Assembly (NCBI GenBank): GCA_025370845.1
Contig: JAMXFF010000007.1
Coordinates: 113,130-177,129 of the forward strand
Direction: 5' to 3'
Origin: Laspinema palackyanum D2a
GTDB lineage: Bacteria; Cyanobacteriota; Cyanobacteriia; Cyanobacteriales; Laspinemataceae
DNA length: 64,000 bases
A program made the position numbers and the translations under genes. Positions 35,071-44,389 of the stretch are shown here, piece after piece. Numbering within the stretch: the first letter of the stretch is position 1; every line of letters begins with the position of its first letter. The notes beneath the pieces are model-generated. The model searched no databases. It was not told where the DNA came from and saw nothing but the letters and a program-made list of their open reading frames with translations.

Positions 35071-36249
35071 ATGACCCGAGTAATTGGCTTAATTAGTGGC
35101 ACTTCCGTCGATGGTATTGATGCGGCGATGGTGGACATCACCGGAACTGAATCGGATCTCCAGGTGGAGTGGATAGCAGGCACAACCTATCCCTATCCCG
35201 AACCCCTGCGACAAAAAATTTTAGCGGTTTGTGCTGGAAATTCCCTATCAATGGCGGAATTTGCCGAACTCGATGATGCGATCGCCCAAACTTTTGCTGA
35301 TGCTGCCTTAACTCTGCAAGGAGACAACCCGGTAGAGTTAATCGGTTCTCATGGACAAACCGTTTACCATCGTCCCCCTCAAACTCCACAACTCGGGTAC
35401 AGTCTGCAATTAGGACGAGGTGCCGTGATTGCTCAACTCACAGGAATTCCTACGATTACCAATTTTAGGGCAGGGGATATCGCCGCAGGAGGACAAGGTG
35501 CGCCTCTGGTACCTAAAGTGGACCTCTACCTTCTGGGCGATCGCCACCATTATCAATGTGTTCAAAATATTGGCGGCATCGGCAATGTCGCATTTATTCC
35601 CCCGCAACAGAATTCCCCCTCTATGGGTTCTAATTCTTCCCAGATGCTGGGATGGGATACGGGTCCCGGGAATAGCCTAATCGATTTAGCCGTTGAATAC
35701 CTCACCAATGGGGAAGCAACCTACGACGGAGATGGGGCTTGGGCTGCCCAGGGATTGCCCTGTCAAGCTTTGCTGGATCATTGGCTTCAACATCCATTTT
35801 TCCACGAACCGCCCCCGAAGTCTACGGGACGAGAATTATTTGGCTGGGACTACTTTCGGCGTTGTTTATCCGATGCAGAACCTTACTCCCTCAGTCCCGA
35901 GGATTTGCTGGCAACCCTGACGGAACTCACCGTTGAGGCGATCGCCATCAACTATCGCTCTTTTTTACCCGTCCCCCCGAGTCGGGTCCTGTTATGTGGC
36001 GGCGGCAGTCGCAACAGTTATTTAAAACAACGGTTACAGAAGCGCTTACAGGAAATCTATGGTCAATCTGTGGCGCTGTTAACTACTGATGACATGGGGG
36101 TGAATGCCGATTTTAAAGAGGCGATCGCCTTTGCCGTGTTAGCCTATTGGCGTCAACAAGGCATTCCCGGCAATCTCCCGGAATGTACCGGCGCGAAAGT
36201 CCCCGCCCTTTTGGGAGAAATTCACAATCCTATTTTAGGAAAATTTTGA
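35071..36249 (+). CDS. anmK: Anhydro-N-acetylmuramic acid kinase
   Basis: The enzyme opens and phosphorylates 1,6-anhydro-MurNAc from cell-wall turnover, giving MurNAc-6-phosphate. The 392 residues have the ASKHA-fold signature [20 protein letters not shown] at the N-terminus, then [55 protein letters not shown] and [13 protein letters not shown]. An in-frame extension to 34939 would be translated from tandem repeats and is rejected. No other wall-recycling gene is adjacent. Confidence 0.95.
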   Translation: MTRVIGLISGTSVDGIDAAMVDITGTESDLQVEWIAGTTYPYPEPLRQKILAVCAGNSLSMAEFAELDDAIAQTFADAALTLQGDNPVELIGSHGQTVYHRPPQTPQLGYSLQLGRGAVIAQLTGIPTITNFRAGDIAAGGQGAPLVPKVDLYLLGDRHHYQCVQNIGGIGNVAFIPPQQNSPSMGSNSSQMLGWDTGPGNSLIDLAVEYLTNGEATYDGDGAWAAQGLPCQALLDHWLQHPFFHEPPPKSTGRELFGWDYFRRCLSDAEPYSLSPEDLLATLTELTVEAIAINYRSFLPVPPSRVLLCGGGSRNSYLKQRLQKRLQEIYGQSVALLTTDDMGVNADFKEAIAFAVLAYWRQQGIPGNLPECTGAKVPALLGEIHNPILGKF

Positions 36250-36542
36250 AACAAAATAATCTGTTATTGATAGGCTTTGATGGGGAAAATGCCCATCCTA
36301 AATCAATCCTAAATTCATCCAATATTAGTGAAGTGAGTAGAGAAAATTTATAGGGCTTATACTCAAAAACGAGCCACTTATAAAATCAACCATTCAAAAT
36401 CCTTATTTATATCCGGTCTTTTTCTCGTTGTCTGCTAAAAATTCCCAAAATTTTTCTGGCTCATAAAAACTACGCCCCATAAAACCTGGTAGCATATAAA
36501 GGCTATAGGGGCAGACTGCAATTCAAGCAAGGATATGGTGCC

Positions 36543-36992
36543 GTGAATCATATATTTTTACTGCAACCGGGTCGCTGGACCCTTGAAGGCACTTGGTTAG
36601 AACGGAATGTTCCAACCAGTCCCGTCATCGGGAAAATTTTAGTGGCATGGACTCGGGAAGATTGGTTTAACATGGTGACCAAGCTGACCTTTCCCGACAG
36701 CGATCGCCCAGAAATTACCCTGCAATATCGGGGACATTTTGACGCGGGGGACCGCCAATACACCTTTGTTCTTCAACATAGCGAACTCGGACGAGTGGAG
36801 GGAGAAGGATGGATCGCGCCGGAAACGATTATCCAGCGCTATTGGGTACTTGGGGATGAAAAAAAGCGACGCAGTGGGTTTGAAACCTTGCATCGCCTTA
36901 ATCACAATACCTACTACCACTCAAGCGGGATTTTAGCAGGGCACTACTTAACCAGTGCAATGGAAGCTACACTGACTCGGCTAGGGGAGTAA
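36543..36992 (+). CDS. Conserved hypothetical protein
   Basis: The protein has 149 residues from GTG 36543, with AAGGA about nine bases upstream. It starts HIFLLQPGRWTLEGTWLERN and alternates short beta-strands (ILVAWTREDWFNMVTKLTF, ITLQYRGHFD, YTFVLQHSELGRVEGEGWI). This fits a small beta-barrel of the calycin kind, but I know no family name. There is no signal peptide. It ends 19 bases from the convergent universal stress protein gene. Its preceding 290 bases show only a few AT-rich promoter-like stretches. Confidence 0.7.
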   Translation: MNHIFLLQPGRWTLEGTWLERNVPTSPVIGKILVAWTREDWFNMVTKLTFPDSDRPEITLQYRGHFDAGDRQYTFVLQHSELGRVEGEGWIAPETIIQRYWVLGDEKKRRSGFETLHRLNHNTYYHSSGILAGHYLTSAMEATLTRLGE

Positions 36993-37011
36993 ACGGAGTC
37001 ACGAACGGCTA

Positions 37012-37887
37012 TTACCGTCGGGAGGGGAAAAAGATGACAGGTTCACAACTGCGCCGCAGGACTTCTGCCGCAAAGCTGGGGAACCAATCCAAAATTTTAC
37101 CTAAGCTATTGGAAGCCAGTGCCACTGCACAGATATCGGACATCTGTGCTAAATCTAAAATATCCAGCACTGGCTCACCTAAGCGAACTTCCACATCCAC
37201 TTGCAAGCCGATCGCTTCTAACTCGGCTTTCAGCGGGGCTAATTTCTCATGGGCTTCCTTGAGTTTGTAGTCCTTCGGCACATTTCGCAGGACACCGGCA
37301 TCAATTACCCAGGCTAACATACAGCGTTCTAATGAATTAGGGGGACGCTTCTGGGCGTAGCGCTTAAACTCTTCGAGTAATACCCCCGATGCTTGGGTAT
37401 CCGCATAAGGAAGCAGAATGTAGCGGAATAGATGCCGACAGCGCAGATCCAACTCCTCAGCGGTTAAGGGAGATAGCAGCGCAGTCGGAATGGTCATCAT
37501 GGGAATATTGGTTCGTCCCGATAACTCCAGGGTCGTACTGCCAAAGAGTTTTTCACTGAGTAAATTGCGGTGGGACGCCCCTAAAATCATCACCTCGCTT
37601 TTGTACCGTTCCGCTGCCTTGAGAATGTTCTCCGTCGGATTACCGGAGAGCACCTCAACTTCAACCTGCAACCCATCCGGGACCTGAGTCAAAATGCCAT
37701 TGAGGCGATCGCGTGCCAGACTGATTTTTTCCGTATCTTCCCGAGGAATTTGCCCTTTCGTCCACAGGGGAACGCTATGGACAAATACAATATGCTCCAT
37801 CCCTCCGGCAGCTAAACTGGGTAAGAATTTTCCCAAGCGCAGTAAGCCATCCGACAAATCCGTACTAATTAAAACACGCTTAAACAT
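37012..37887 (-). CDS. Universal stress protein with two UspA domains
   Basis: The protein has 291 residues. The first UspA domain (about 1-140) starts FKRVLISTDLSDG and contains the loop ILGASHRNLLSEKLFGSTT, an ATP-binding-like GX2-GX9-GS/T pattern in variant form. The second (about 150-291) starts YILLPYADTQAS and ends VALASNSLGKILDWFPSFAA, with a more degenerate loop. Tandem Usp proteins act in stress survival, often by binding ATP. There is no membrane domain. Confidence 0.88.
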   Translation of the reverse strand: MFKRVLISTDLSDGLLRLGKFLPSLAAGGMEHIVFVHSVPLWTKGQIPREDTEKISLARDRLNGILTQVPDGLQVEVEVLSGNPTENILKAAERYKSEVMILGASHRNLLSEKLFGSTTLELSGRTNIPMMTIPTALLSPLTAEELDLRCRHLFRYILLPYADTQASGVLLEEFKRYAQKRPPNSLERCMLAWVIDAGVLRNVPKDYKLKEAHEKLAPLKAELEAIGLQVDVEVRLGEPVLDILDLAQMSDICAVALASNSLGKILDWFPSFAAEVLRRSCEPVIFFPSRR

Positions 37888-38052
37888 TTAAACAAATTAT
37901 TCGGGTATCATTGACCGCCCAAAAACTGGGAAATTCGGCGGCTGGCTCAGGTTTTGGACTCTTTGCCATCGGCGCGATCGTTCCCCCAATTTTTTTCATG
38001 CTCAAATTTTAGCAGTTTGCCGCCCACTTGGTTACGATAAGTCCCACCTCCC

Positions 38053-38218
38053 GATGTTCACTGTCACCCTGTCAGTTGTCATCCGATGCTCACCGTCACC
38101 ATGTCAGTCCCCATCCCCTGTTTGTAGTAACGACTTCAGTCGTTATCCAAGGCTCACCGTCACCATGTCAGTCGTCATCCCCTGTTTGTAGTAACGACTT
38201 CAGTCGTTATCTAAAGTC
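38053..38218. repeat. Tandem repeat block upstream of glbN
   Basis: A unit of about 64 bp (GCTCACCGTCACCATGTCAG, then CCCCTGTTTGTAGTAACGAC and TTCAGTCGTTAT) occurs twice (from 38088 and 38152), with a partial, degenerate copy before it. Each unit carries one AACGACT/AGTCGTT hairpin. The rest of 37888-38487 shows no gene; TATACT at about 38353 could be the -10 element of glbN. Confidence 0.8.
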
Positions 38219-38487
38219 GGAAGTGTTCTTCCACCCACGAAGATTATGCTCGGCAATGTCCACCTGAAAAGTTTGGGCGACAATTTGGGGCGGGTATTTA
38301 ACGGAAATTAATGAGTAAATCTACTCAAATTCAGTTGCCATTTTTTATCCTATACTAAAGTAGTTGATAAAAATCCGACAGATCATCCAGAGCTAGATTT
38401 AATTTTTAGGCTTCTGATCGCCCGGTTAAGCAATTTATCAAAGTGGTTGCTTTCTTAACCACATAGCTGAATTTGAAGAGGAAAAAC

Positions 38488-38862
38488 ATGACGACTTTAT
38501 TTGACAAACTAGGTGGCAAAGCCGCCGTTGACCTGGCAGTAGATAAGTTTTATGAACGGGTTCTCAATGACGATCGCATCAAGCATTTTTTTGCCAATAC
38601 TGATATGGCTAAACAGCGAATGCACCAAAAAGCATTTCTGACTTATGCCTTTGGTGGCAGCACTCACTATGATGGCCGCTATATGCGAGAAGCGCATAAA
38701 GCGTTGGTAGAAGAACAAGGTCTAGGCAGTGAACATTTTGATGCGGTGGCAGAAGACTTGATGGAAACTCTCAAAGAAATGGGGGTTTCTGATGATTTAT
38801 TGGCAGAAGTAGCGGCGATCGCTGCGGCTCCGCAACACAAAAAAGATGTATTAAACCAATAA
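38488..38862 (+). CDS. glbN: Truncated haemoglobin GlbN (group I)
   Basis: This haem protein of the 2-on-2 globin fold has 124 residues. From ATG 38488, which has GAGG six bases upstream, the residues known from Synechocystis GlbN are all present: proximal H70 (EAHKALVEE), distal H46 (MHQKAFL) and H117 (PQHKKDV), the histidine that can bond covalently to the haem vinyl. The B-helix tyrosine is in DKFYERVL, and the glycine motifs KLGGK and TYAFGGS are conserved. Family members bind O2 and NO and help with nitrogen-oxide detoxification. The gene is an isolated unit between two palindromic repeat blocks. Confidence 0.95.
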   Translation: MTTLFDKLGGKAAVDLAVDKFYERVLNDDRIKHFFANTDMAKQRMHQKAFLTYAFGGSTHYDGRYMREAHKALVEEQGLGSEHFDAVAEDLMETLKEMGVSDDLLAEVAAIAAAPQHKKDVLNQ

Positions 38863-38880
38863 TCAGCCACTCCAACCTAC

Positions 38881-39147
38881 TGCCATCCCCTGTTTGTAGT
38901 AACGACTTCAGTCGTTATCCCCAGTTCAACGTCACGACTTCAGTCGTTATCCCCCGTTTGTAGTAACGACTTCAGTCGTTTCCAATCTACTGCCATCCCC
39001 TGTTTGTAGTAACGACTTCAGTCGTTATCCCCAGTTCAACGTCACGACTTCAGTCGTTATCCCCCGTTTGTAGTAACGACTTCAGTCGTTTCCAATCTAC
39101 TGCCATCCCCTGTTTGTAGTAACGACTTCAGTCGTTATCCCCAGTTC
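38881..39147. repeat. Perfect 110-bp tandem duplication of palindromic repeats
   Basis: Bases 38881-38990 are repeated exactly at 38991-39100, and the first part of a third copy follows from 39101 to about 39147. Each unit contains three AACGACTTCAGTCGTT-type hairpins. Confidence 0.95.
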
Positions 39148-39217
39148 GTACTTGCAATACCACCCACTACCTCCTCGGGTTTACTCAGAAGGGTGCAAGA
39201 TTTAATTGACTCCGAAC

Positions 39218-39450
39218 TGAAGAGAAGAACGACTGAAGTCGTTACTACGAACTGAAGAGAAGAACGACTGAAGTCGTTACTACGAACGTAAGAGAAGAAC
39301 GACTGAAGTCGTTACTACGAACTAAGAGGGATAACGACTGAAGTCGTTACTACGAACAGAAGAGAAGAACGACTGAAGTCGTTACTACGAACTAAGAGGG
39401 ATAACGACTGAAGTCGTTACTACGAACTGAAGAGAAGAACGACTGATAAG
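39218..39450. repeat. Array of inverted-orientation hairpin repeats, period 35 bp
   Basis: The core GACTGAAGTCGTTACTACGA starts at 39231, 39266, 39301, 39336, 39371 and 39406, with a truncated seventh (GACTGATAAG) at 39441. Units are separated by GAAGAGAAGAAC or TAAGAGGGATAAC. Orientation is opposite to the array before it, so the two blocks could pair with each other over hundreds of bases. It is not a CRISPR array, because there are no variable spacers. Confidence 0.95.
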
Positions 39451-39469
39451 ATTAGTATGCATAAAACTT

Positions 39470-39493
39470 GTGCCTGAGCAGTTGCTCAGGCAC
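39470..39493 (-). terminator. Strong hairpin downstream of nblA
   Basis: GTGCCTGAGCA and TGCTCAGGCAC pair perfectly around two bases, and AACT/AGTT flanks extend the stem past a mismatch. It is about 285 bases past the nblA stop; TTATGC follows on the minus strand, so termination is possible but weak. The interval 39494-39777 shows no gene. Confidence 0.45.
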
Positions 39494-39777
39494 GAGTTGA
39501 AGGACAATAGTTTTGAGTAAGATTTGAACTACAGCAAGGGTTTGTGCTGTCCTTTTTTGGACAAAACACGATAAATTTCATGAACGAACTTTACTAAGGG
39601 TTTATCTAATCAAATTGGGTTAGAGAATATCTGAGGAGATAGTCTCTGGTGTTTTGTTTTGTTTGGTAAGGAAAGAGAGTTGACGCCCCAGCATCCCCAG
39701 CTTTTCTCCCCCTTGGGAACGAAGCAAGAGACGGAGGTCGCCCACTGTTGGGACTTGGATAAAATTTAGCACGGTGA

Positions 39778-39984
39778 TTAAAACTCACTGCTAAAACGTG
39801 GTCCTTGGTCTAAACCCCATTCATGTTTCAGGAATTGCTGATACATGGTTTCCCGCACCATCATTTGTTTGTACAGTTCTTTGAGAAAATGCTGAGACTG
39901 TTCAAGGCTCATTTTCTCGACTTGGGTTTCAAAGGCGCGGACGTTAAATTGTTGTTCCAAGGATAGCTCTATCGGTTGGCTCAT
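39778..39984 (-). CDS. nblA: Phycobilisome degradation protein NblA
   Basis: NblA is a small helical adaptor that binds phycobiliproteins and brings Clp protease to the phycobilisome during nitrogen or other nutrient starvation. It has 68 residues. The family core is clear: ELSLEQQFNVRAFETQVEKM, then FLKELYKQMMVRETMYQQFL, then KHEWGL. AGGAG lies about eight bases before the ATG. Expression is normally induced by starvation through NtcA or NblR. I see no GTA-N8-TAC box in the 250 bases upstream, but an inverted repeat TTGTTA/TAACAA (40110-40115, 40123-40128) is there. Confidence 0.95.
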   Translation of the reverse strand: MSQPIELSLEQQFNVRAFETQVEKMSLEQSQHFLKELYKQMMVRETMYQQFLKHEWGLDQGPRFSSEF

Positions 39985-40417
39985 TGTAAAACTCCTAATG
40001 TTTGATAGTCACACGGGCTGGAAGGAGAGTTGTAAAGCGGGTAAACCCGTCTTTATATGCTGTCTCTTTCTGCCTTTGTTGGGGGCGCTCAGGATATCCT
40101 GTTTGCCTCTTGTTAAGAAATATAACAAAGATTTGACAAAATGGCAATCTTGCCCTGGGGGTATATCGGGAAACGATGACTTAGCAGGTTTCACGGGTTG
40201 AAGCCTGGGCCTACAGTCTTTGTATCAAATCAAATCTTTGAAAATTGCTCAGTTTGAACCAAATTAGGTATTTCTTCGGGTTGACATACCGATTGTGGCT
40301 CTTACCGTATCTCTAATATGACGGATATGATGCTCGGTTGCCCTCTGTCGCGAGATACGTTTTTGCAGGCTTTCTAGCCCTTGAAGCGATAAGTTTTGGC
40401 AAAAAACGCCTAAAATC
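39985..40417. other. Region upstream of nblA, no gene seen
   Basis: The nblA promoter must lie here. A GGGTAAACCC palindrome lies at about 40038-40048 and TTGTTA-N7-TAACAA at 40110-40128. No protein gene is visible. Confidence 0.4.
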
Positions 40418-40450
40418 AAAAAAAACCGCTCCCAAAGACCGGGAACGGCT
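40418..40450 (-). terminator. Intrinsic terminator far downstream of the PP2C gene
   Basis: Minus-strand CCGTTCCC-GGTCTTT-GGGAGCGG has one G-U pair and is followed by eight T residues. It lies about 215 bases after the PP2C stop. A second hairpin (CAGAGG-ATTGCA-CCTCTG) lies before it at 40468-40485, so the interval may be a long 3' untranslated region or a separate small RNA. Confidence 0.75.
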
Positions 40451-40665
40451 CTATCGGATGGATGACTCAGAGGTGCAATCCTCTGTGTGGCTATGACCCT
40501 CTTTTTAAAGCATCGGAACTGGAGAAGAGGATGGGAATCGGACAAGCCGAAGGGAGAAACAGTTTGGGATTAAAAACCCAGTTTGGGGCCAGTTTGGGGA
40601 AAGGTTTTTGGGGTCATGATATGGTTATGTCTGGAATCCCTGACTTGGAGGGAGTTGCGATCGCC

Positions 40666-41394
40666 TTAGTCGAGGGTGACAATCACGACGGTAATATTAT
40701 CCCGTCCCCCTTGATCTTTAGCGGCATTCACCAGTTTCTTGGCCGCTTCGTCACCGGAGAGTTTCAATTGCAGATTAGGGCCGATCGCCTCAGCGGACAG
40801 TTCCTCAGTCAACCCATCACTACAGAGCAACAGGCGATCGCCCGGTTGGACCTCAAACTCTTGCAAATCAATCTGTTGTAAATCCTGGCGTCCTAGACAT
40901 TGAGCCAGAACGTGCCGCCAGGGATGCTTCCGAGCTTCATCCACGGTGAGGTGTCCCGCTTTGAGTGCTCGTCCCACCCAGGTATGATCTTCCGTAATCT
41001 GAGTCAATTCCTGTCCGCGCAGTAGGTATAACCGAGAATCGCCGACATGAGCGCACCAGGGTTGATTGCGATCGCGAAATACGACCGCCACCGCAGTCGT
41101 TCCCATATCTGATCGCTCAGGATGGTCTAATTGGTCGTCAACAATGGCTTGATTGGCCTTCAAAAAAGCTTCTTTCAACAGATCCGGAGTCTTCTTGGAA
41201 GACTTCCAGAATTCCACTAAATATTTTTCAATGGTTTCAGTAGCGATTCGACTGGCCTCTTGGCCTCCCGCATGGCCTCCCATACCATCGGCTACGATAA
41301 AAAATCGCCCCTCCGGGTCATCTATATAGAAGGCGTCCTGATTCACAGAACGAACGAGTCCCGTATCCGTTAGACCCGCGAAAGATCGTTTCAT
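40666..41394 (-). CDS. PP2C-type Ser/Thr protein phosphatase
   Basis: The metal-dependent phosphatase has 242 residues, the length of bacterial Stp1/PphA. Metal ligands are in the PPM motifs: SVNQDAFYID (first Asp), VADGMGGHAGG, LLLCSDGLTEE and GGRDNITVVIV. RSDMGTTAVAV and HVGDSRLYLL are the remaining family motifs. PphA in cyanobacteria dephosphorylates the PII signal protein; whether this gene is the true PphA orthologue is not shown. It is 107 bases from the AarF-family gene on the same strand. Confidence 0.93.
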   Translation of the reverse strand: MKRSFAGLTDTGLVRSVNQDAFYIDDPEGRFFIVADGMGGHAGGQEASRIATETIEKYLVEFWKSSKKTPDLLKEAFLKANQAIVDDQLDHPERSDMGTTAVAVVFRDRNQPWCAHVGDSRLYLLRGQELTQITEDHTWVGRALKAGHLTVDEARKHPWRHVLAQCLGRQDLQQIDLQEFEVQPGDRLLLCSDGLTEELSAEAIGPNLQLKLSGDEAAKKLVNAAKDQGGRDNITVVIVTLD

Positions 41395-41501
41395 AACTCA
41401 ACGCTTACTATGACAACTTTTACAGGGGGAATAGAAAATTGGGTTTAGATTGGATAGGCGAGGGCGCCCAATTTCAAATCTAAGGGTTCCAAATTACAAC
41501 A

Positions 41502-43289
41502 TTACATCATTTTATCTGACCGTTCGATCCGCATAATCAGTCGGATCAAACTTCCCGCCAGCAAGAGTGCCACAGCCCCGACAATTAGGGCCAGCCAGAT
41601 TTCACCGTTCACCAATAAAATCGTTGCCGAGAGGGTAAATGCACTCACCAATAAGGCTAAGTTGGTCCCCATTTGAACGTTACCAATCCGCCGCAGCACC
41701 CGATCCGTTTCAATGGATCGGACGCGGATGCGAATGTCCCCACGTTCTAGTTTCTCTATCGTATCCTCAATTCGGCCCGGTAAACCCAACGCCGTTGATC
41801 CGACTTGGGCAGCTTGCCGTCCGATTTCATTGAAGAACGTATTGCGATCGAGCGAGTTACCATTCGTCATAATCTGCATTGCAAAAGGTTTTGCAACCTC
41901 CATAAAGTTAAACTCGGGGTCCAGACCCTTCCCCACACCTTCCAGGGTTGAAAAGGCACGCATCACGAAGGTAAATGTAGCGGGAAAGCGGAAGGGTTGA
42001 TCGTAGGCGATCGCATAAAGGTCGTCACTAATCGCCGCCACCGACTGATCCTCAAAGGGCTGATCCATCAAGTTATCCAGAATATACTGGATCGATCGCC
42101 GCACGGGTCCCATATCGTCGGTTCGAGCTAGGGCCTCCAACTCAATGAGACACTCCACCACGTCCTCCGCATTCTTTTTGGCAATCCCAAAAAACAGGTC
42201 GAGCAGTTTGACACGAACATCGGTGCGGATCCGCCCCATCATGCCAAAGTCGTAAAAAATTAACGCCCCATCCGGACTCACCGCCAGATTCCCCGGATGG
42301 GGGTCTGCATGGAAAAACCCATGATTGAGGAGTTGTCTTAAATACGCTTCCGCCCCGAGTTTGGCGAGAATTTTGCGATCGAGTCCGGCTGCTTCTAGGG
42401 CTTCATAATGGCTGATTTTAATCCCCGGAAGATATTCTAAAGTCAGCACCCGAGGGGAAGAATAGCGCCAGTAAACCCGAGGCACGCGCACCCATTCTTT
42501 ATCGCGAAAATTGCGGCGAAAGGTATCCGCATTGCGACCTTCATTAATATAATCAACCTCTTCGTAGAGGATCTTGTAGCATTCGTCATAGATTCCCAAC
42601 CAATCCCGACCTCGACCCCAACGGGGGTGATTTTGGAAATAGTGGGCAATCGTTTTGGCGATCGCTAAATCAATACCAAACAGGCGTTTGAGTCCAGGAC
42701 GCTGGACTTTGACCACAATTTCTTCCCCAGAATGGAGTTGTGCTTTGTGGACTTGACCCAAACTTGCAGCAGCGATCGGGACCGGATCAAAACTGCGGAA
42801 CAGGTCATCAACTTTGCGACCAAAATCTTCCTCAATAATGGCTTTAGCCTGTTCATAGCTAAATGCCGGGACTCGATCTTGGAGTTTAGCCAACTCCTCC
42901 ACATATTCACTGGGAAATAAATCCGATCGCGTTGAAAACAACTGTCCCAACTTAATAAAAGTTGGACCTAGTTCTAATATGGTCTCACGAATCCAACTGG
43001 CTTGTTTTCGCCGTCTGGCGATTTTTTTGGCTTCTGTGAACCCCCCTTTATAGGTCCAGGGTTTGTTCATGGACCACAGACTGGCCAAAAACTGTAAAAC
43101 AAAATTCCAAATTTCGATCCGCCGCCGATTGGGGGAGTAATTGGGACGACTCCAGCGGTATGCCTTGGGACGATAGGGTACGGTTCCCCCTTTCCCTCGA
43201 ATGGCGAGATGACCTCCCGATCGCCTCATTAATTTAGGACCTTCTGGAGTTTCAGGACTTGGGATAGGATCGTTTAAGAGTTCAGACAC
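41502..43289 (-). CDS. ABC1/AarF (UbiB)-family atypical kinase
   Basis: The protein has 595 residues. The ABC1 kinase domain (about 90-430) has the family's KxGQ segment ETILELGPTFIKLGQLFSTR, the A-rich loop AAASLGQVHKAQL instead of a P-loop, VVKVQRPGLKRLF with the lysine, the catalytic region FFHADPHPGNL and metal motif FYDFGMMGRI. Two hydrophobic helices at the C-terminus (about 540-590) probably anchor it in the thylakoid or plasma membrane. Relatives act in prenylquinone metabolism or in high-light protection. Cyanobacteria have several paralogues, and I cannot say which this is. Confidence 0.92.
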   Translation of the reverse strand: MSELLNDPIPSPETPEGPKLMRRSGGHLAIRGKGGTVPYRPKAYRWSRPNYSPNRRRIEIWNFVLQFLASLWSMNKPWTYKGGFTEAKKIARRRKQASWIRETILELGPTFIKLGQLFSTRSDLFPSEYVEELAKLQDRVPAFSYEQAKAIIEEDFGRKVDDLFRSFDPVPIAAASLGQVHKAQLHSGEEIVVKVQRPGLKRLFGIDLAIAKTIAHYFQNHPRWGRGRDWLGIYDECYKILYEEVDYINEGRNADTFRRNFRDKEWVRVPRVYWRYSSPRVLTLEYLPGIKISHYEALEAAGLDRKILAKLGAEAYLRQLLNHGFFHADPHPGNLAVSPDGALIFYDFGMMGRIRTDVRVKLLDLFFGIAKKNAEDVVECLIELEALARTDDMGPVRRSIQYILDNLMDQPFEDQSVAAISDDLYAIAYDQPFRFPATFTFVMRAFSTLEGVGKGLDPEFNFMEVAKPFAMQIMTNGNSLDRNTFFNEIGRQAAQVGSTALGLPGRIEDTIEKLERGDIRIRVRSIETDRVLRRIGNVQMGTNLALLVSAFTLSATILLVNGEIWLALIVGAVALLLAGSLIRLIMRIERSDKMM

Positions 43290-43424
43290 TCGGGTTTGCG
43301 ACTGCTATATCTAATCGGTCGATAATTTAATAATGACAAGGATGGCGTCGGATCCAGGATCGGAAATCCGATTTCAGGTTACAGACGACGCGGCGATCGC
43401 GGCATAGTCTGTCCGTCTCTTCAC

Positions 43425-43763
43425 TTAAGGACGGTTACTACGGTAAATCTGTAACTGAGCGCGAACTTGGGCAATTTCTGCTCGCAACTCATCAATGGTT
43501 GCTTGCAGATCCCCCGGTTCAGGAATCGGGCTTCCGATGGGACCCGAGATCCCTGAGTTCGTAGGCGCGTTCATTACGAACCCTGATTCGCGACTTGCTC
43601 GTTCCATCACCTCTTGGGTGAATAAGCGTAGACGCTCTCGCTGTTCCGCATCAAATTTACCCAAATCGCTCAGGGCATTGGTTAGGGTTTTTTCTAGCTC
43701 GTGGTAAAGCGCTTGGGATAAGGCTCTGCCCACAAAAAAGGCATCGACTACAGGTTTACTCAT
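43425..43763 (-). CDS. Small helical protein, possibly DUF6825/thylakoid-associated
   Basis: The protein has 112 residues. The N-terminal helical part (FVGRALSQALYHELEKTLTN, then EQRERLRLFTQEVMERA) is followed by a Pro/Gly/Ser linker and a coiled coil (LQATIDELRAEIAQVRAQLQ). This layout is like a cyanobacterial family that I recall as DUF6825 and that is described as thylakoid-associated, but this is from memory. It has no membrane helix of its own and no adjacent partner. Confidence 0.6.
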   Translation of the reverse strand: MSKPVVDAFFVGRALSQALYHELEKTLTNALSDLGKFDAEQRERLRLFTQEVMERASRESGFVMNAPTNSGISGPIGSPIPEPGDLQATIDELRAEIAQVRAQLQIYRSNRP

Positions 43764-43897
43764 CTAAATTATTATACGCAGGCTTCCGTAAAGAATTATA
43801 ACGTTGATGAGTGCGATGGCGCAGGCTCTAATCGGTTGTCTTAGGGCTAAAAACAACCTATAGCCGACATTTGCCTTTAATTTCTTGCATCAAAATA

Positions 43898-43926
43898 CTA
43901 AAAAGACCCCCGGATTCAGGGGTCTT
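43898..43926 (-). terminator. Intrinsic terminator after the small exported protein
   Basis: Minus-strand AAGACCCC-TGAATCC-GGGGGTCTT is followed by TTTAG. It starts 32 bases after the stop. Confidence 0.8.
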
Positions 43927-43957
43927 CAGGCGATCGTCTCAGACTAATGCCCCGGTT

Positions 43958-44362
43958 CTAATAAAGTTTGAACCCAATTTGACCGTTAATCCCTCGGAGG
44001 TTGTGGTATCCCGCCCCAAAGAAAAAGTTACCATCGGGTCTGATTTGCACCCCTGCCGAATAGGCAAAGTCTTGTCCACTGGCATTGGGTTTATCATAAA
44101 GTCCTACCCCGACATAGCCGGAAATCGTCCCAATCAAGGGGGGGCTGATAAATTTCATCACGTCAATCCCCACCGCACTCTCATTGGTCAAACCCAATTC
44201 TACCCCTAAACCCAATCCCCGGACTCCTACAGAAAAGGTCGGTTCACTCTCTTGCACACCGACGGAAACCCAGGGTTGCGGTAACAGTTGCGCCTTGGCG
44301 CTAGGGGCCAGGAGCAGGGTCGTTAATCCCAAGAGGGTGGAATAGAGGAGGGTATTTTTCAT
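43958..44362 (-). CDS. Small exported beta-rich protein
   Basis: The protein has 134 residues from ATG 44362 with GAGAAG upstream; a longer frame to 44482 runs into the end of tnpB and is rejected. The signal peptide is YSTLLGLTTLLLAPSAKA. The mature part has regularly alternating strands with glycines (VSVGVQESEPTFSVGVRGLG, YVGVGLYDK, FAYSAGVQIRPDGNFFFGAG) and ends GQIGFKLY. This fits a small eight-strand outer-membrane-like barrel or a lumenal beta protein. The tnpB insertion ends 44 bases upstream, so its native promoter may be displaced. Confidence 0.72.
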   Translation of the reverse strand: MKNTLLYSTLLGLTTLLLAPSAKAQLLPQPWVSVGVQESEPTFSVGVRGLGLGVELGLTNESAVGIDVMKFISPPLIGTISGYVGVGLYDKPNASGQDFAYSAGVQIRPDGNFFFGAGYHNLRGINGQIGFKLY

Positions 44363-44389
44363 AACTTTTCTTCTCGGGTCTCCAGGAAT

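Noticed and set aside
38881..39450. CRISPR array
   Set aside because: Repeats are regularly spaced, but the segments between them are short (about 12 bases) and nearly the same, not variable spacers. Each repeat is a hairpin of a family dispersed over the window, and no cas gene is present.
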